Virus record (IMG/VR): IMGVR_UViG_3300043436_002173
Location: 1 to 28,002 of that record
Source of the DNA: a virus
DNA: 28,002 nucleotides
Strand: one strand, 5' to 3'
Shown: positions 1 to 5,729 of the stretch, piece by piece
Layout of the letters: each line of letters begins with the position of its first letter
Position numbering within the stretch: the first letter of the stretch is position 1
The notes under the pieces: model-generated
What the model was told of the DNA's origin: nothing
Databases searched by the model: none
What the model saw: only the letters and a program-made list of their open reading frames with translations
Program-made: the position numbers and the translations under genes

Positions 1-114
1 CTCGAACCTGTAACCACGTCTGGTATAGTTTCACTTACTGCCATTTGGATTGTACATTTCCACAGGATTCAGTTACTTGCTATAGCGTCTACCATTCCGC
101 CACCTGACTATGTT
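1..114. repeat. Direct terminal repeat, copy 1 (circular assembly overlap)
   Basis: These 114 bases are identical to 27889-28002. Exact end-to-end identity of this length is the usual mark of a circular or circularly permuted genome assembled as a line with overlapping ends; a true short terminal repeat in the virion is the alternative. Positions 1-109 hold most of a tRNA-like gene that is complete only in the right-hand copy, because its last bases lie at 27875-27888. Confidence 0.95.
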
Positions 115-258
115 GCAACTATTGCCTATCAAGGGTCAGTAGGTCAGTTGCCAACCTATCGGGCTTACGTTCCCGCTCAACTTAATCACAGAGGTTGAGG
201 ATCTACGATCTCTTGTACTTCGAGCGCAATGTCTTAACTGGTCTTTAAAAGGATTGAA
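110..258 (-). other. Structured non-coding stretch between small membrane gene and tRNA-like gene
   Basis: No open reading frame is convincing here. Read on the minus strand it contains consecutive hairpins: GATC-GTA-GATC, CTCAAC with a 12-base loop to GTTGAG, CGGG with an 8-base loop to CCCG, and TAGGT with a 9-base loop to ACCTA. The element GATAGG also occurs twice. No Bacteroidota promoter or T-rich terminator is seen. It could be a leader or processing region of the tRNA-like gene, or a separate structured RNA; I cannot assign a class. Confidence 0.4.
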
Positions 259-399
259 TCATTGGTTTTTGTCCCTTTTATCCGATATCCAGTTTATTAA
301 CCTTGCAACCAATAAAGCAATTCCGAATAAAATAGCTACGAATAAAATTAGCGCAAAAATTGAAACTGCAATAATATCGTCAATGGTATAAACAAACAT
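259..399 (-). CDS. Small membrane protein, 46 aa
   Basis: This short gene begins with ATG three bases after the stop of the 78-aa gene at 402 and ends with TGA at 259. It encodes 46 residues: a short acidic N-terminus (MFVYTIDDII), a hydrophobic stretch over about residues 9-33 rich in Ile, Leu, Phe, Ala and Val that fits one transmembrane helix, and a charged C-terminus (DKRDKNQ). The layout is that of a small single-pass membrane protein. It ends the operon that also contains the initiator and the 249-aa gene. The function is unknown; a holin, spanin or membrane-targeting toxin cannot be told apart by sequence. Tight spacing and a clean hydrophobic profile are the support. Confidence 0.6.
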   Translation of the reverse strand: MFVYTIDDIIAVSIFALILFVAILFGIALLVARLINWISDKRDKNQ

Positions 400-401
400 A
401 A

Positions 402-638
402 TCAATCCTCCCAACTATCCAACCGTTCTTCCTCGTATTGCTTCAAGGCTTCTTTGGCTTGCTCTTCCGTTTCCTCTTGCATGATTGCCCACTCTTCGAT
501 ACTGGGTGAATGCGGTGCTCCGTTAAGTGTGATGGTTTCGGTTAGAATCTCCCACTCACCGTCCTCGGTGGTTAGTGAGTAGTTGAACTCGATTTCTCCC
601 GCTTCAACTTCAATGGTGATTTCTTCTCGTAGGTACAT
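402..638 (-). CDS. Acidic hypothetical protein, 78 aa
   Basis: A 78-residue, strongly acidic protein with no motif I recognise. The N-terminal half alternates charged and hydrophobic residues as in beta strands (MYLREEITIEVEAGEIEF), and the C-terminal third (about residues 47-78) is a Glu/Gln-rich probable helix ending in WED. The ATG lies about 20 bases downstream of a promoter-like element (658-689), so this gene may be transcribed on its own as well as by read-through from the replication genes. The 46-aa membrane gene follows after 2 bases. High acidity is common in small phage proteins that bind host nucleic-acid-binding proteins, but nothing here shows such a role. Confidence 0.65.
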   Translation of the reverse strand: MYLREEITIEVEAGEIEFNYSLTTEDGEWEILTETITLNGAPHSPSIEEWAIMQEETEEQAKEALKQYEEERLDSWED

Positions 639-657
639 TTCGTTTTGGTTTATGCTT

Positions 658-689
658 CAAAGTAACTAAATAAAATTTAATTGTGCAAG
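658..689 (-). promoter_or_regulatory. Promoter-like element upstream of the 78-aa gene
   Basis: On the minus strand CTTG is followed by 20 bases and TTACTTTG, a degenerate version of the Bacteroidota TTTG / TAnnTTTG promoter. The spacer begins CACAATTAAATTT, identical over 13 bases to the spacer of the much better promoter at 5021-5051. This shared block suggests common ancestry or a shared regulator site. It falls in the gap between the 249-aa and 78-aa genes. Confidence 0.45.
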
Positions 690-695
690 TTTTTT

Positions 696-1445
696 TTAAA
701 GTCCGTGGTTTGTTTCGTTTTTCTTTCGGTGGTACGCTACCAACTGCGGTGTTTTTTCGTAACTGGCTACGTAATGATCTTTGCTTACGTTATCATAATA
801 GCTGATTGCGGTTCTCAAATCTGATTCCGTAGCGAACTGATCGAAGAACAATTTGCAGGCGTAAGCCGAAGCCGTAGCGTTTCCTTCCATACCTTCGGCA
901 TCCTTTGCAATAAACGGGTTGAACATCTGTGATAGGTTCAAACGTTTACCCATTTCGATACACCAGTTATACTGATCGTCCGTTAAAGAGAATCCGCAGT
1001 GTTTGTAGATTGCTTTGTACGTCGGTTGTCCGAAGTCAAAGAACTTCGCCATATCCCGCTCGTTTTCATGGTATTGTCGGTAGCTTGAAATGATCCACGC
1101 TTTTCTTTGCTCGATTGGATAGGTGCGTGAAAACTCCACACCAGTGCTCGCAATCTTTTGCTCGGATTTGTTGTAGCGAATCATGTAGGTCGTTAGCCAT
1201 TGCATGATTGTACGAATGGAAGGCTTGAACGTGTCGACTGATTCACGCCTACCGATTTTGAGTGCTGATTCAAACTGCTCTTTTGTGAGGGTGTGGTAAA
1301 GTTCCATTTCTTCTTCAAGGGTTTCAATTTGTCGGGTAAACGTTTCATCGAGTGCTACGTTGTTACCGAAGTAGGCGTACAGCTTAATCAGTTGCTGGGT
1401 GAGGTACTGGGTACGCTCGTTTGGTTGCATTTGTTTAATGATCAT
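696..1445 (-). CDS. Protein of unknown function, possible helicase-loader partner of the initiator
   Basis: A 249-residue, mostly helical protein that overlaps the end of the initiator gene by 11 bases (ATG at 1445; an alternative ATG at 1430 would leave a 4-base gap). I do not recognise a named domain and see no Walker A motif, so it is not a DnaC-like ATPase. Its place directly behind a winged-helix initiator with internal iterons parallels the lambda O-P pair, where the second gene recruits the host replicative helicase. That role is inferred from position only. An aromatic-rich middle (about residues 105-175, with YRQYHEN and FGQPTYKAIYKHCGF) may be the folded core. Confidence 0.7.
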   Translation of the reverse strand: MIIKQMQPNERTQYLTQQLIKLYAYFGNNVALDETFTRQIETLEEEMELYHTLTKEQFESALKIGRRESVDTFKPSIRTIMQWLTTYMIRYNKSEQKIASTGVEFSRTYPIEQRKAWIISSYRQYHENERDMAKFFDFGQPTYKAIYKHCGFSLTDDQYNWCIEMGKRLNLSQMFNPFIAKDAEGMEGNATASAYACKLFFDQFATESDLRTAISYYDNVSKDHYVASYEKTPQLVAYHRKKNETNHGL

Positions 1446-2199
1446 GATTTTTGTGTATTTGGTTTGATACCCATTTGGCTATTTCATCAGCAGTCATTTC
1501 GCCTGCTTTTTTTGTTGGTTGGTTAGGTTGTTCTCGATCCACGTCAAAGGTACGAATCCACCTGGCGAAGTGTTTGTAGACGTCGGTGCGGAAAAGGTAC
1601 TTTGTTTGTTGCAGTTGTTGGTGAAGTATGAACGGTTGGATTGAACGGATTAGCTTTTCGGTTTCGTAACCCGTTGCTTGTTTTAGTAGGTAGTAGTTCT
1701 CGGTGATCTGTTCGGTTAGGTAATCGCCCATGGTTTCGAGGTTGATTTTCTCCACTGGTTCCATGGTTGATTTCGGGTGAACAAACACCTTTTTCTTTTC
1801 AACTTTTTGTGGCTTAATATTAATATTTATTTGTTCTTTGTTTTTTGTTCTTTTTTCTTCTTTCTTTAATGTGTTAACAGTGGTGTTAATATTCTTAACA
1901 TCATCGTTAACATCATCGTTAACATCATCGTTAACATCAAGGTAAATTCGTATCCCTTTTTTGGCTGTTACCTCAACGATTTTAATGAACCCAACCTCCA
2001 CCAATTCATAGAAATACTTGGAAGCAATTTGGCGTGAAATCCCCAATGTTGTAGCCATGGATGAAATCATAATCGTAAAGACGTGCGCCTTCTTGAAGTT
2101 CTGAATCTTCTTTATGTAATGCCCAACGGCATACCCGTTAATGCTTATTTGCTCGGAGTTAACCAAGTCAAAAAGGCAATTGTCAATATCGTAACCAGT
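1435..2199 (-). CDS. Winged-helix replication initiator-like protein
   Basis: From the ATG at 2199 the protein has 254 residues. The N-terminal 85 or so (GYAVGHYIKK, then TLGISRQIASKYFYELVEVG) form a winged helix-turn-helix of the kind found in phage replication initiators. A low-complexity hydrophilic linker follows, with three NDDV repeats and a Lys/Glu/Asn-rich part, and then a C-terminal helical domain (about residues 155-230). DNA-binding domain, linker and partner-binding domain is also the plan of lambda O. The linker DNA carries a tandem 12-base repeat and an AT-rich tract, suggesting an origin. The frame extends to TTG at 2274, but that would place a terminator-like hairpin inside the coding region, so I prefer the ATG. 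Confidence 0.7.
   Translation of the reverse strand, partial: TGYDIDNCLFDLVNSEQISINGYAVGHYIKKIQNFKKAHVFTIMISSMATTLGISRQIASKYFYELVEVGFIKIVEVTAKKGIRIYLDVNDDVNDDVNDDVKNINTTVNTLKKEEKRTKNKEQININIKPQKVEKKKVFVHPKSTMEPVEKINLETMGDYLTEQITENYYLLKQATGYETEKLIRSIQPFILHQQLQQTKYLFRTDVYKHFARWIRTFDVDREQPNQPTKKAGEMTADEIAKWVSNQIHKNHDH
1800..1938. other. Candidate replication origin inside the initiator gene
   Basis: The linker-coding part of the initiator gene holds 3.5 tandem copies of a 12-base unit (1897-1938). Beside it lies a very AT-rich, strand-asymmetric stretch (about 1800-1880) with runs such as TTAATATTAATATTTATTTG. Iterons next to an easily melted region inside the initiator's own gene is the architecture of lambda ori within gene O. 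The DNA pattern is visible; origin function is inferred. Confidence 0.45.
1897..1938. repeat. Tandem 12-bp direct repeats (iteron-like)
   Basis: The unit AACATCATCGTT occurs three times back to back (1897-1908, 1909-1920, 1921-1932), followed by the half unit AACATC (1933-1938). Each junction creates GTTAAC, and two related sites (GTTAACA near 1873, GTTAATA near 1884) flank it. On the coding strand it encodes the repeated tetrapeptide NDDV in the initiator's linker. Confidence 0.9.
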
Positions 2200-2205
2200 C
2201 ATGGT

Positions 2206-2228
2206 AAAAATAAACCCCACCGAGGGGT
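2206..2228 (-). terminator. Terminator-like hairpin just before the initiator ATG (possible attenuator)
   Basis: On the minus strand ACCCC, a 5-base loop TCGGT and GGGGT are followed by TTTATTTT, six bases before the ATG at 2199. A short GC-rich hairpin followed by a U tract is an intrinsic-terminator pattern. Since it lies between the promoter-like site at 2308-2315 and the coding region, it could act as an attenuator controlling the initiator. Confidence 0.5.
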
Positions 2229-2275
2229 GTATAGCGGTACACGTCCAAGGCAGGGTTATTAGTTTTTTATTCAAG

Positions 2276-2293
2276 GCGATTCCGCTAAATCGC
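2276..2293 (-). other. Hairpin in the initiator leader
   Basis: GCGATT and AATCGC pair around a 6-base loop. On the plus strand a run of seven T follows, which would be a terminator, but there are no plus-strand genes upstream to serve. On the minus strand it would sit near the 5' end of the leader started at about 2302, behind an A-rich stretch. It may stabilise the message or form part of an attenuation switch with the hairpin at 2206-2228. Confidence 0.4.
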
Positions 2294-2307
2294 TTTTTTT
2301 ACTTCAA

Positions 2308-2315
2308 CAAAGGTA
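2308..2315 (-). promoter_or_regulatory. Promoter -7 element for the replication operon
   Basis: TACCTTTG on the minus strand matches the Bacteroidota -7 consensus TAnnTTTG. No TTTG is present 19 bases upstream, so the -33 half is poor and activation by another factor is possible. It lies just after a terminator-like inverted repeat and about 110 bases before the initiator ATG, exactly where a new transcription unit would start. Confidence 0.45.
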
Positions 2316-2339
2316 AATCAAAAGTCCAGTTTTTTGCTT

Positions 2340-2375
2340 AAAAAACGTGACAAATTTTGAAATAGTTTTGTCACG
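2340..2375 (-). terminator. Inverted repeat with U tract after the 58-aa gene
   Basis: CGTGACAAA (minus strand, 2375-2367) pairs perfectly with TTTGTCACG (2354-2346) across a 12-base spacer and is followed by TTTTTT. It begins four bases after the stop of the 58-aa gene and precedes the replication-operon promoter, so it probably ends the upstream operon. A perfect 9-bp dyad could also serve as an operator. Confidence 0.6.
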
Positions 2376-2379
2376 GGAT

Positions 2380-2556
2380 TTACTTTTTCACCCGTACCAA
2401 TGCTCTTTTGCCACCTTTCAAAATACTGATTCCGTTGGTGCAAAACTCAAAACCATGCAACGGTGAACCACACGATTTGTCGATATTCCACCCATCGGGT
2501 AACTCTTCAAAAAGTTCCCAATTGCGGAAAGTGTTGATTGTCTTTTCTGTTTGCAT
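2380..2556 (-). CDS. Small hypothetical protein, 58 aa
   Basis: The ATG at 2556 opens a 58-codon frame ending in TAA at 2380, filling a gap that would otherwise be empty. The protein contains an aromatic/acidic N-terminal part (NWELFEELPDGWNID), a CGSPLHGFEFC segment with two cysteines, and a very basic tail (KGGKRALVRVKK). Composition is that of a genuine protein rather than random translation. It lies 12 bases after the 70-aa gene and directly before a terminator-like inverted repeat, so it is the last gene of the operon starting at 5000. The cysteines and the Pro-Leu-His turn might bind a metal, but the spacing fits no finger I know. Function unknown. Confidence 0.65.
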   Translation of the reverse strand: MQTEKTINTFRNWELFEELPDGWNIDKSCGSPLHGFEFCTNGISILKGGKRALVRVKK

Positions 2557-2568
2557 AGTTTTATTGAT

Positions 2569-2781
2569 TTACGAACCGCATCCAAAACATTCAAAATTTG
2601 AATCGTCAGGTCTTAAAGGTGTTTCAACTTTACCAATCAGTTGCTTGATTTCGTAAATCTCTTGCCTGATCATCATTTCTTCATCGCATAACTGCCCCGT
2701 TAATTGGTTTTCAAGGTGCGACATTTTCCACTTTAAGGCTTCCACGTCCTGGGCGTTCTGAGGTTTTTGATACTTGTTCAT
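2569..2781 (-). CDS. Small protein with coiled coil and C-terminal CxxC
   Basis: A 70-residue protein. Residues 12-55 (VEALKWKMSHLENQL and onward) show heptad-like spacing of Leu, Met and Ile, suggesting a coiled coil or helical hairpin. The C-terminus ends FECFGCGS, a CxxC that could bind zinc or be redox-active. It starts three bases after the stop of the AP2-like gene. No named family is recognised. CxxC tails of this kind occur on small Bacteroidota phage proteins in recombination and replication clusters, but that gives no specific role. Confidence 0.65.
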   Translation of the reverse strand: MNKYQKPQNAQDVEALKWKMSHLENQLTGQLCDEEMMIRQEIYEIKQLIGKVETPLRPDDSNFECFGCGS

Positions 2782-2784
2782 TTA

Positions 2785-3000
2785 TTATTTGTTTACTTTT
2801 TTCAATACATTTATCGGCTCTAATCCACGGGCAATTAAATTCATATCAACACATTTCCCTGCATCCTTTTCGTTATCAAAATACTTTCTAACTGCTTTAC
2901 CATCAATTTGAATCGATGCTACGTAATACCACGCATTCGATGAATGAGCAACTGTAACGTATTTGAATGCTGATTTAGGTGGTTTGATTTTTATCGGCAT
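2785..3000 (-). CDS. Stand-alone AP2-like DNA-binding domain protein
   Basis: From the ATG at 3000 the protein has 71 residues, nearly all of it one domain. The order YVASIQIDGKAVRKYFDN, EKDAGKC, then RGLEPINVLKK follows the AP2/ERF-type pattern known from phage HNH endonucleases: aromatic-x-A-x-I, G-K, x-F, E-A and a closing G...N. Three beta strands and one helix are expected, with DNA contacts from the strands. No HNH nuclease part is present, so this is a free DNA-binding module, perhaps a regulator or the remnant of a homing endonuclease. The start overlaps the preceding gene by 26 bases; an upstream ATG at 3030 would overlap more and seems less likely. Confidence 0.6.
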   Translation of the reverse strand: MPIKIKPPKSAFKYVTVAHSSNAWYYVASIQIDGKAVRKYFDNEKDAGKCVDMNLIARGLEPINVLKKVNK

Positions 3001-3325
3001 CTTCCATTGCTTGTTTAAATTGTTCTTCAATCTGATTCAATGCGTCTTCCAACACCGCCAACTGCGAGGGGTGCCACGTAGCCAGTGCCCCGGTTACCTT
3101 GTCAATGCCTCGGCTAATCAACATCATTATTTCTTCGTCCTCATGCCAAAACAAAGCCGATAGGGTATTTAGGTACAAACGTAAATCGGTTTCCAAAAGG
3201 TTCAATCGGTTCTTCATTGACTGCCGATAGACGGGTGTGTTTTTCAGTTCGTCGATGTTTTCCGCTAGTGCCTGCATTAAGCAAACACTTCGGAACAAAG
3301 TTAGTTGTTGTTGTACGGTACTCAT
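2975..3325 (-). CDS. Hypothetical helical protein, 116 aa
   Basis: A 116-residue, almost entirely helical and mildly acidic protein. It starts in a 4-base ATGA overlap with the preceding gene, so the ATG at 3325 is secure. Leu-rich segments (about residues 26-60 and 88-110) suggest two long helices that could pair. No catalytic or metal-binding pattern is visible. The gene lies in the ERF operon between small proteins of unknown role, which hints at involvement in recombination or takeover of host DNA metabolism but shows nothing more precise. Confidence 0.7.
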   Translation of the reverse strand: MSTVQQQLTLFRSVCLMQALAENIDELKNTPVYRQSMKNRLNLLETDLRLYLNTLSALFWHEDEEIMMLISRGIDKVTGALATWHPSQLAVLEDALNQIEEQFKQAMEDADKNQTT

Positions 3326-3594
3326 AGTGCGGTATAGTTATATGTTTTTGAAAGTTCAAAGCCTACTCGGTTAATCAGATGCATGGCTTGCAACGCCTTG
3401 TAAAAGTCCTTATGCTCGATGCACTGGGAGCGCAACCGATACAAACGTTGCAGGCGGTGGTTTAGAATATCGAAACGGCTAACCCTCGAAAGGTCGAGTT
3501 TCTTTGCGGTGTATTGGGCGTTCACGTGTACTTCCATTGCTTTGAGTTTTACGCCTTGGATAAAGTCTATAAGTTGTTGTGGGTGTGGTTTCAT
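3322..3594 (-). CDS. Hypothetical basic protein, 90 aa
   Basis: The ATG at 3594 overlaps the preceding stop in an ATGA, giving 90 residues; the open frame extends further upstream but would overlap the previous gene heavily. The protein is basic and helical, rich in Arg, His, Tyr and Leu (RFDILNHRLQRLYRLRSQC, then HLINRVGFELSK). Such composition is compatible with nucleic-acid binding, but there is no recognised fold. Its own stop is overlapped by the start of the 116-aa gene, so the two are probably translationally coupled. Confidence 0.65.
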   Translation of the reverse strand: MKPHPQQLIDFIQGVKLKAMEVHVNAQYTAKKLDLSRVSRFDILNHRLQRLYRLRSQCIEHKDFYKALQAMHLINRVGFELSKTYNYTAL

Positions 3595-4061
3595 TTGATG
3601 GTTACTTTTAACGTTGTTGAACTTGATTTGAGCGGTGGAGTAATGGTTACAATTTCTCCGTTTCCATCCACTAAGTTTTCGGGTTTGGTCAGTGATCGCA
3701 ACCACTTCTCCCGTGCTTTCAGCATTTCGTTTGCACGTTCTACGTTTTCCTTTAATATCACCCATTCAACGTCGTTACAAGAAGCGTAATCGTATTTCGT
3801 GCCTGCTTCAAATGTTTCCGCCACTGCGCCAAACATTTCAGCCGTTCTCCCGTACTTTGCTTGCTCGGTTAGTGCTAAGTCCTTGGTGTTGCTCAACGTT
3901 TCTTCCAAAGCCTTAATTAGCATCTTAGCACGAATGGCAAACTCTAACGGGTTGGTGTAGCCTTCTTCGATTTGGGTGGTGAATCCCTCGGTTAACGCTC
4001 GCACTTGGAGTTTCCCGGTAACCCCTTGCAGGAGTTGTTCTGTTTGGTTAATCAGTTCCAT
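3591..4061 (-). CDS. Phage protein of the ERF cluster, 156 aa
   Basis: From the ATG at 4061 the protein has 156 residues and overlaps the preceding gene by 14 bases. It has a helical N-terminal two thirds (MELINQTEQLLQGVTG onward), a central GTKYDYASCNDVEW segment, another helix, then a proline-led beta-like tail (ITPPLKSSSTTLKVTIK). I recall proteins with this AGTKYDY...C...W core and PP-K-S-STT tail from many Bacteroidota phages close to single-strand annealing proteins or nucleases. An accessory role in recombination or single-strand DNA handling is therefore plausible. No catalytic residues can be named. Confidence 0.7.
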   Translation of the reverse strand: MELINQTEQLLQGVTGKLQVRALTEGFTTQIEEGYTNPLEFAIRAKMLIKALEETLSNTKDLALTEQAKYGRTAEMFGAVAETFEAGTKYDYASCNDVEWVILKENVERANEMLKAREKWLRSLTKPENLVDGNGEIVTITPPLKSSSTTLKVTIK

Positions 4062-4392
4062 TTTGGTTTTGTTTATAGATTTTTTTGGTTGCTTCAAAAA
4101 ATGGGTGGTTGAATCGACGTATTGGCGTTTCCTCTTTGTATTGCTTCACCAACTCCCAATAAGGCGTTTGGGAAACAATGTAACGGTGATGCCTTCCACG
4201 TTCAACGATTGCAGGTATAATGATACCCTCATTCTTCGCTTTTATCATTCCGTTTTTGAAAGCAAACTGCTCAATCGAACCCTTACTCACTCCCAAAATT
4301 TCGGCAATTTCTTTATTTGAAAGGACGGGGTGGAGCTTAAAAATAAGCTCCTTTTGCCCCTCCGTAAATCTTGACCCTTTGTGCCTTTCCAT
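4048..4392 (-). CDS. Helix-turn-helix DNA-binding protein, 114 aa
   Basis: Start at the ATG at 4392, which shares one base with the stop of the ERF gene (TAATG); an upstream TTG is less likely. Residues about 12-48 read as a helix-turn-helix of the homeodomain-like or sigma region 4 type: an acidic/aromatic first helix (GQKELIFKLHPVLS), then NKEIAEILGVSKGSIEQFAFKNG, where the EIAEILGVSKGSIEQ segment is the turn and recognition helix. The second half (about 55-114) is basic with aromatic residues and is unrecognised. Standing next to the ERF gene on a host-type promoter, it may be an early regulator or a small recombination-associated DNA binder. Confidence 0.7.
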   Translation of the reverse strand: MERHKGSRFTEGQKELIFKLHPVLSNKEIAEILGVSKGSIEQFAFKNGMIKAKNEGIIIPAIVERGRHHRYIVSQTPYWELVKQYKEETPIRRFNHPFFEATKKIYKQNQNGTD

Positions 4393-5000
4393 TACTTCCA
4401 AATCTTATTCGTGTCCTTGTAAAAACGCTCTTTCCATTCCTGAGTAATGCGGTAGTGATCTTCCAACTTACTACATAATTGAGGATCGGTTTCGTGGAGT
4501 TCAAGAAGCTTTTGATATTTCTCCTCCGTGAATGGTTGCAACTGCTTAACCTCGGCTTGCTTGGTTTGCGGTGCGCTCGGTTTGGTTACTGGCTTGTTAG
4601 GTACTTGCATCGGTAGCTTGTTGCTCGCTCCATTGGCATCGTCGTCTTCCTGAATAACACCGAAGCAAGCGGAAAGGCTATAACGACGGGCGTAGGTCAA
4701 CGCACTACCGTACCCGTGTGGATCATTCTTAGGCGCAGGGACAAACGTAATACCGTTGCTCATAGTTTCCCCGCTTTCATGAATGATAAGCGTTTCTACA
4801 CCCACGCCAGATTCTAATCGGTGAATCACTTGGGAGTAGGTTAACCCGTTCTCATTTAGCGGTTTCTTGATGGCATCCGTAACACTGGCAAGGTCAGCGT
4901 ATCGGTTGCGGAAGTGTGGGTTGGTGGAGTCCTTAGATGCTCCTTCAATTTGGGCGGTAGCTTTTACCAAAGCCTTCGCCAGGTTCTTAATTGTTTCCAT
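4392..5000 (-). CDS. erf: ERF-family single-strand annealing protein
   Basis: ERF proteins anneal complementary single strands in phage recombination. From the ATG at 5000 this protein has 202 residues. The family core is clear: IKNLAKALVKA at the start, then NPHFRNRYADLASVTDAI, then the conserved YGSALTYARRYSLSACFGVIQEDDDAN (about residues 96-123), the ERF signature with the Gly-Ser-x-x-(T/S)YxxRY block and the acidic DDDAN. After about residue 130 comes a Pro/Lys/Gln linker and a separate C-terminal helical part. The ATG is 15-20 bases downstream of a near-perfect promoter (5021-5051), which decides the start against a longer frame. It heads the operon down to 2380. Confidence 0.9.
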   Translation of the reverse strand: METIKNLAKALVKATAQIEGASKDSTNPHFRNRYADLASVTDAIKKPLNENGLTYSQVIHRLESGVGVETLIIHESGETMSNGITFVPAPKNDPHGYGSALTYARRYSLSACFGVIQEDDDANGASNKLPMQVPNKPVTKPSAPQTKQAEVKQLQPFTEEKYQKLLELHETDPQLCSKLEDHYRITQEWKERFYKDTNKIWK

Positions 5001-5020
5001 AATTATTTTGTTTTGGTTTT

Positions 5021-5051
5021 CAAAGATACAAAGTAAATTTAATTGTGCAAA
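5021..5051 (-). promoter_or_regulatory. Bacteroidota-type promoter of the ERF operon
   Basis: On the minus strand TTTG (5051-5048) is followed by exactly 19 bases and TATCTTTG (5028-5021), a perfect match to the Bacteroidota -33/-7 consensus. Transcription should begin near 5015, giving a leader of about 15 bases before the ERF ATG. The same two boxes and spacing occur at 6349-6379. Confidence 0.85.
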
Positions 5052-5064
5052 CTTTTTGCGTAAT

Positions 5065-5517
5065 TTATTTTCGATAAGGTACGTAGGCGGTTCGCTTTCC
5101 GATCTTGGTTGCTCGCAAAATCTGCTTGCGGTTGTTGGTTTGTGAGTACGAAACGTGAACCCAGTCCGGTTCTTCCAACGTGCCAAACTCCCAAATTATT
5201 TGATCAAACACATCTAACTTGCAGGCTTCCTCAAATAGTTCTTTATTGGTGGTTAAAATGCCTTGCATATCAATCGCCTCACCTTTGCAGTGCTGGCTTG
5301 TTTTACTCCCTCCAATGGCTCGGTTAAGTTCGGGCGATCGGTAGAAGGAAGAAACACGGATTGCTCCCAATTTATCCCGTAATGGTTGGAATATCTTTTC
5401 AGCCGTTTCAATCATGGTTTCAATCGTGGCTTGGTTTGGTGTGTTATCAATCCCTAATCGGGTTGCCGTGTTGCTTTTGGTCGCTTCTTGGAGCGTTAAA
5501 TTTTCGGTTAGTTTCAT
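5065..5517 (-). CDS. Peptidase M15-type endolysin
   Basis: A 150-residue peptidoglycan peptidase of the M15 (D-Ala-D-Ala carboxypeptidase / L-Ala-D-Glu endopeptidase) fold, expected to cut cell-wall peptides at lysis. The zinc site is visible: SSFYRSPELNRAIGGSKTSQH supplies His76, GEAIDMQ supplies Asp83, and DWVHVSY supplies His121. The Glu in IIWEFGT (Glu110) lies near the position of the family's general base. The length suits a single-domain enzyme; there is no signal peptide or wall-binding domain, so it needs a holin. It sits in the unit started by the 6349-6379 promoter, separated from the holin-type genes by a terminator. The ATG overlaps the preceding stop (ATGA). Confidence 0.85.
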   Translation of the reverse strand: MKLTENLTLQEATKSNTATRLGIDNTPNQATIETMIETAEKIFQPLRDKLGAIRVSSFYRSPELNRAIGGSKTSQHCKGEAIDMQGILTTNKELFEEACKLDVFDQIIWEFGTLEEPDWVHVSYSQTNNRKQILRATKIGKRTAYVPYRK

Positions 5518-5729
5518 AGTCCTTCAAAGAATTGGGTTAGCTTTCGTAATGTGTTCCCATCCACCAAACCGCTAATGATTGCTTTGCGGTAGGTTGGTGC
5601 GCTCACTGGTAATTCAAACACGGTGATTCCGTGCTTCGCTCTTAAATCCTCCCACCGCTTTGCAAGGTGTTCTGAAATTAAGGGGGTAGCAGGTTTGCGC
5701 CCCCTTGTTAATCCTTTAATTGTTCTCAT
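5514..5729 (-). CDS. Small Cro/CI-like helix-turn-helix protein, 71 aa
   Basis: Start at the ATG at 5729 in an ATGA overlap with the gene before; 71 residues. A basic N-terminus (MRTIKGLTRGRKPATP) precedes helical segments HLAKRWEDLRAKHGI and PTYRKAIISGLVDGNTLRKLTQFFEGL. The last segment resembles helices 3-5 of small lambda-repressor-type domains, where 'PTYRKAI' would be the recognition helix and LRKLTQFF the following one. Similar short proteins are frequent in Bacteroidota phages. A regulatory role is likely, but whether it acts as a repressor is unknown. It is coupled to the endolysin gene that follows. Confidence 0.65.
   Translation of the reverse strand: MRTIKGLTRGRKPATPLISEHLAKRWEDLRAKHGITVFELPVSAPTYRKAIISGLVDGNTLRKLTQFFEGL

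Noticed and set aside
1897-1938. CRISPR-like array
   Set aside because: Units are 12 bases, directly abutting without spacers, inside a coding region.
2200-2274. TTG start of the initiator at 2274
   Set aside because: It would place a terminator-like hairpin with U tract in the coding region and adds 25 residues of unusual composition; the ATG at 2199 follows the hairpin directly.
2276-2300. Plus-strand intrinsic terminator
   Set aside because: The hairpin with T7 fits, but no plus-strand gene exists upstream; it was kept only as a leader hairpin.
5001-5186. Longer N-terminus of the ERF protein (to 5186)
   Set aside because: It would include the promoter and overlap the endolysin gene; the conserved ERF start is at the ATG at 5000.
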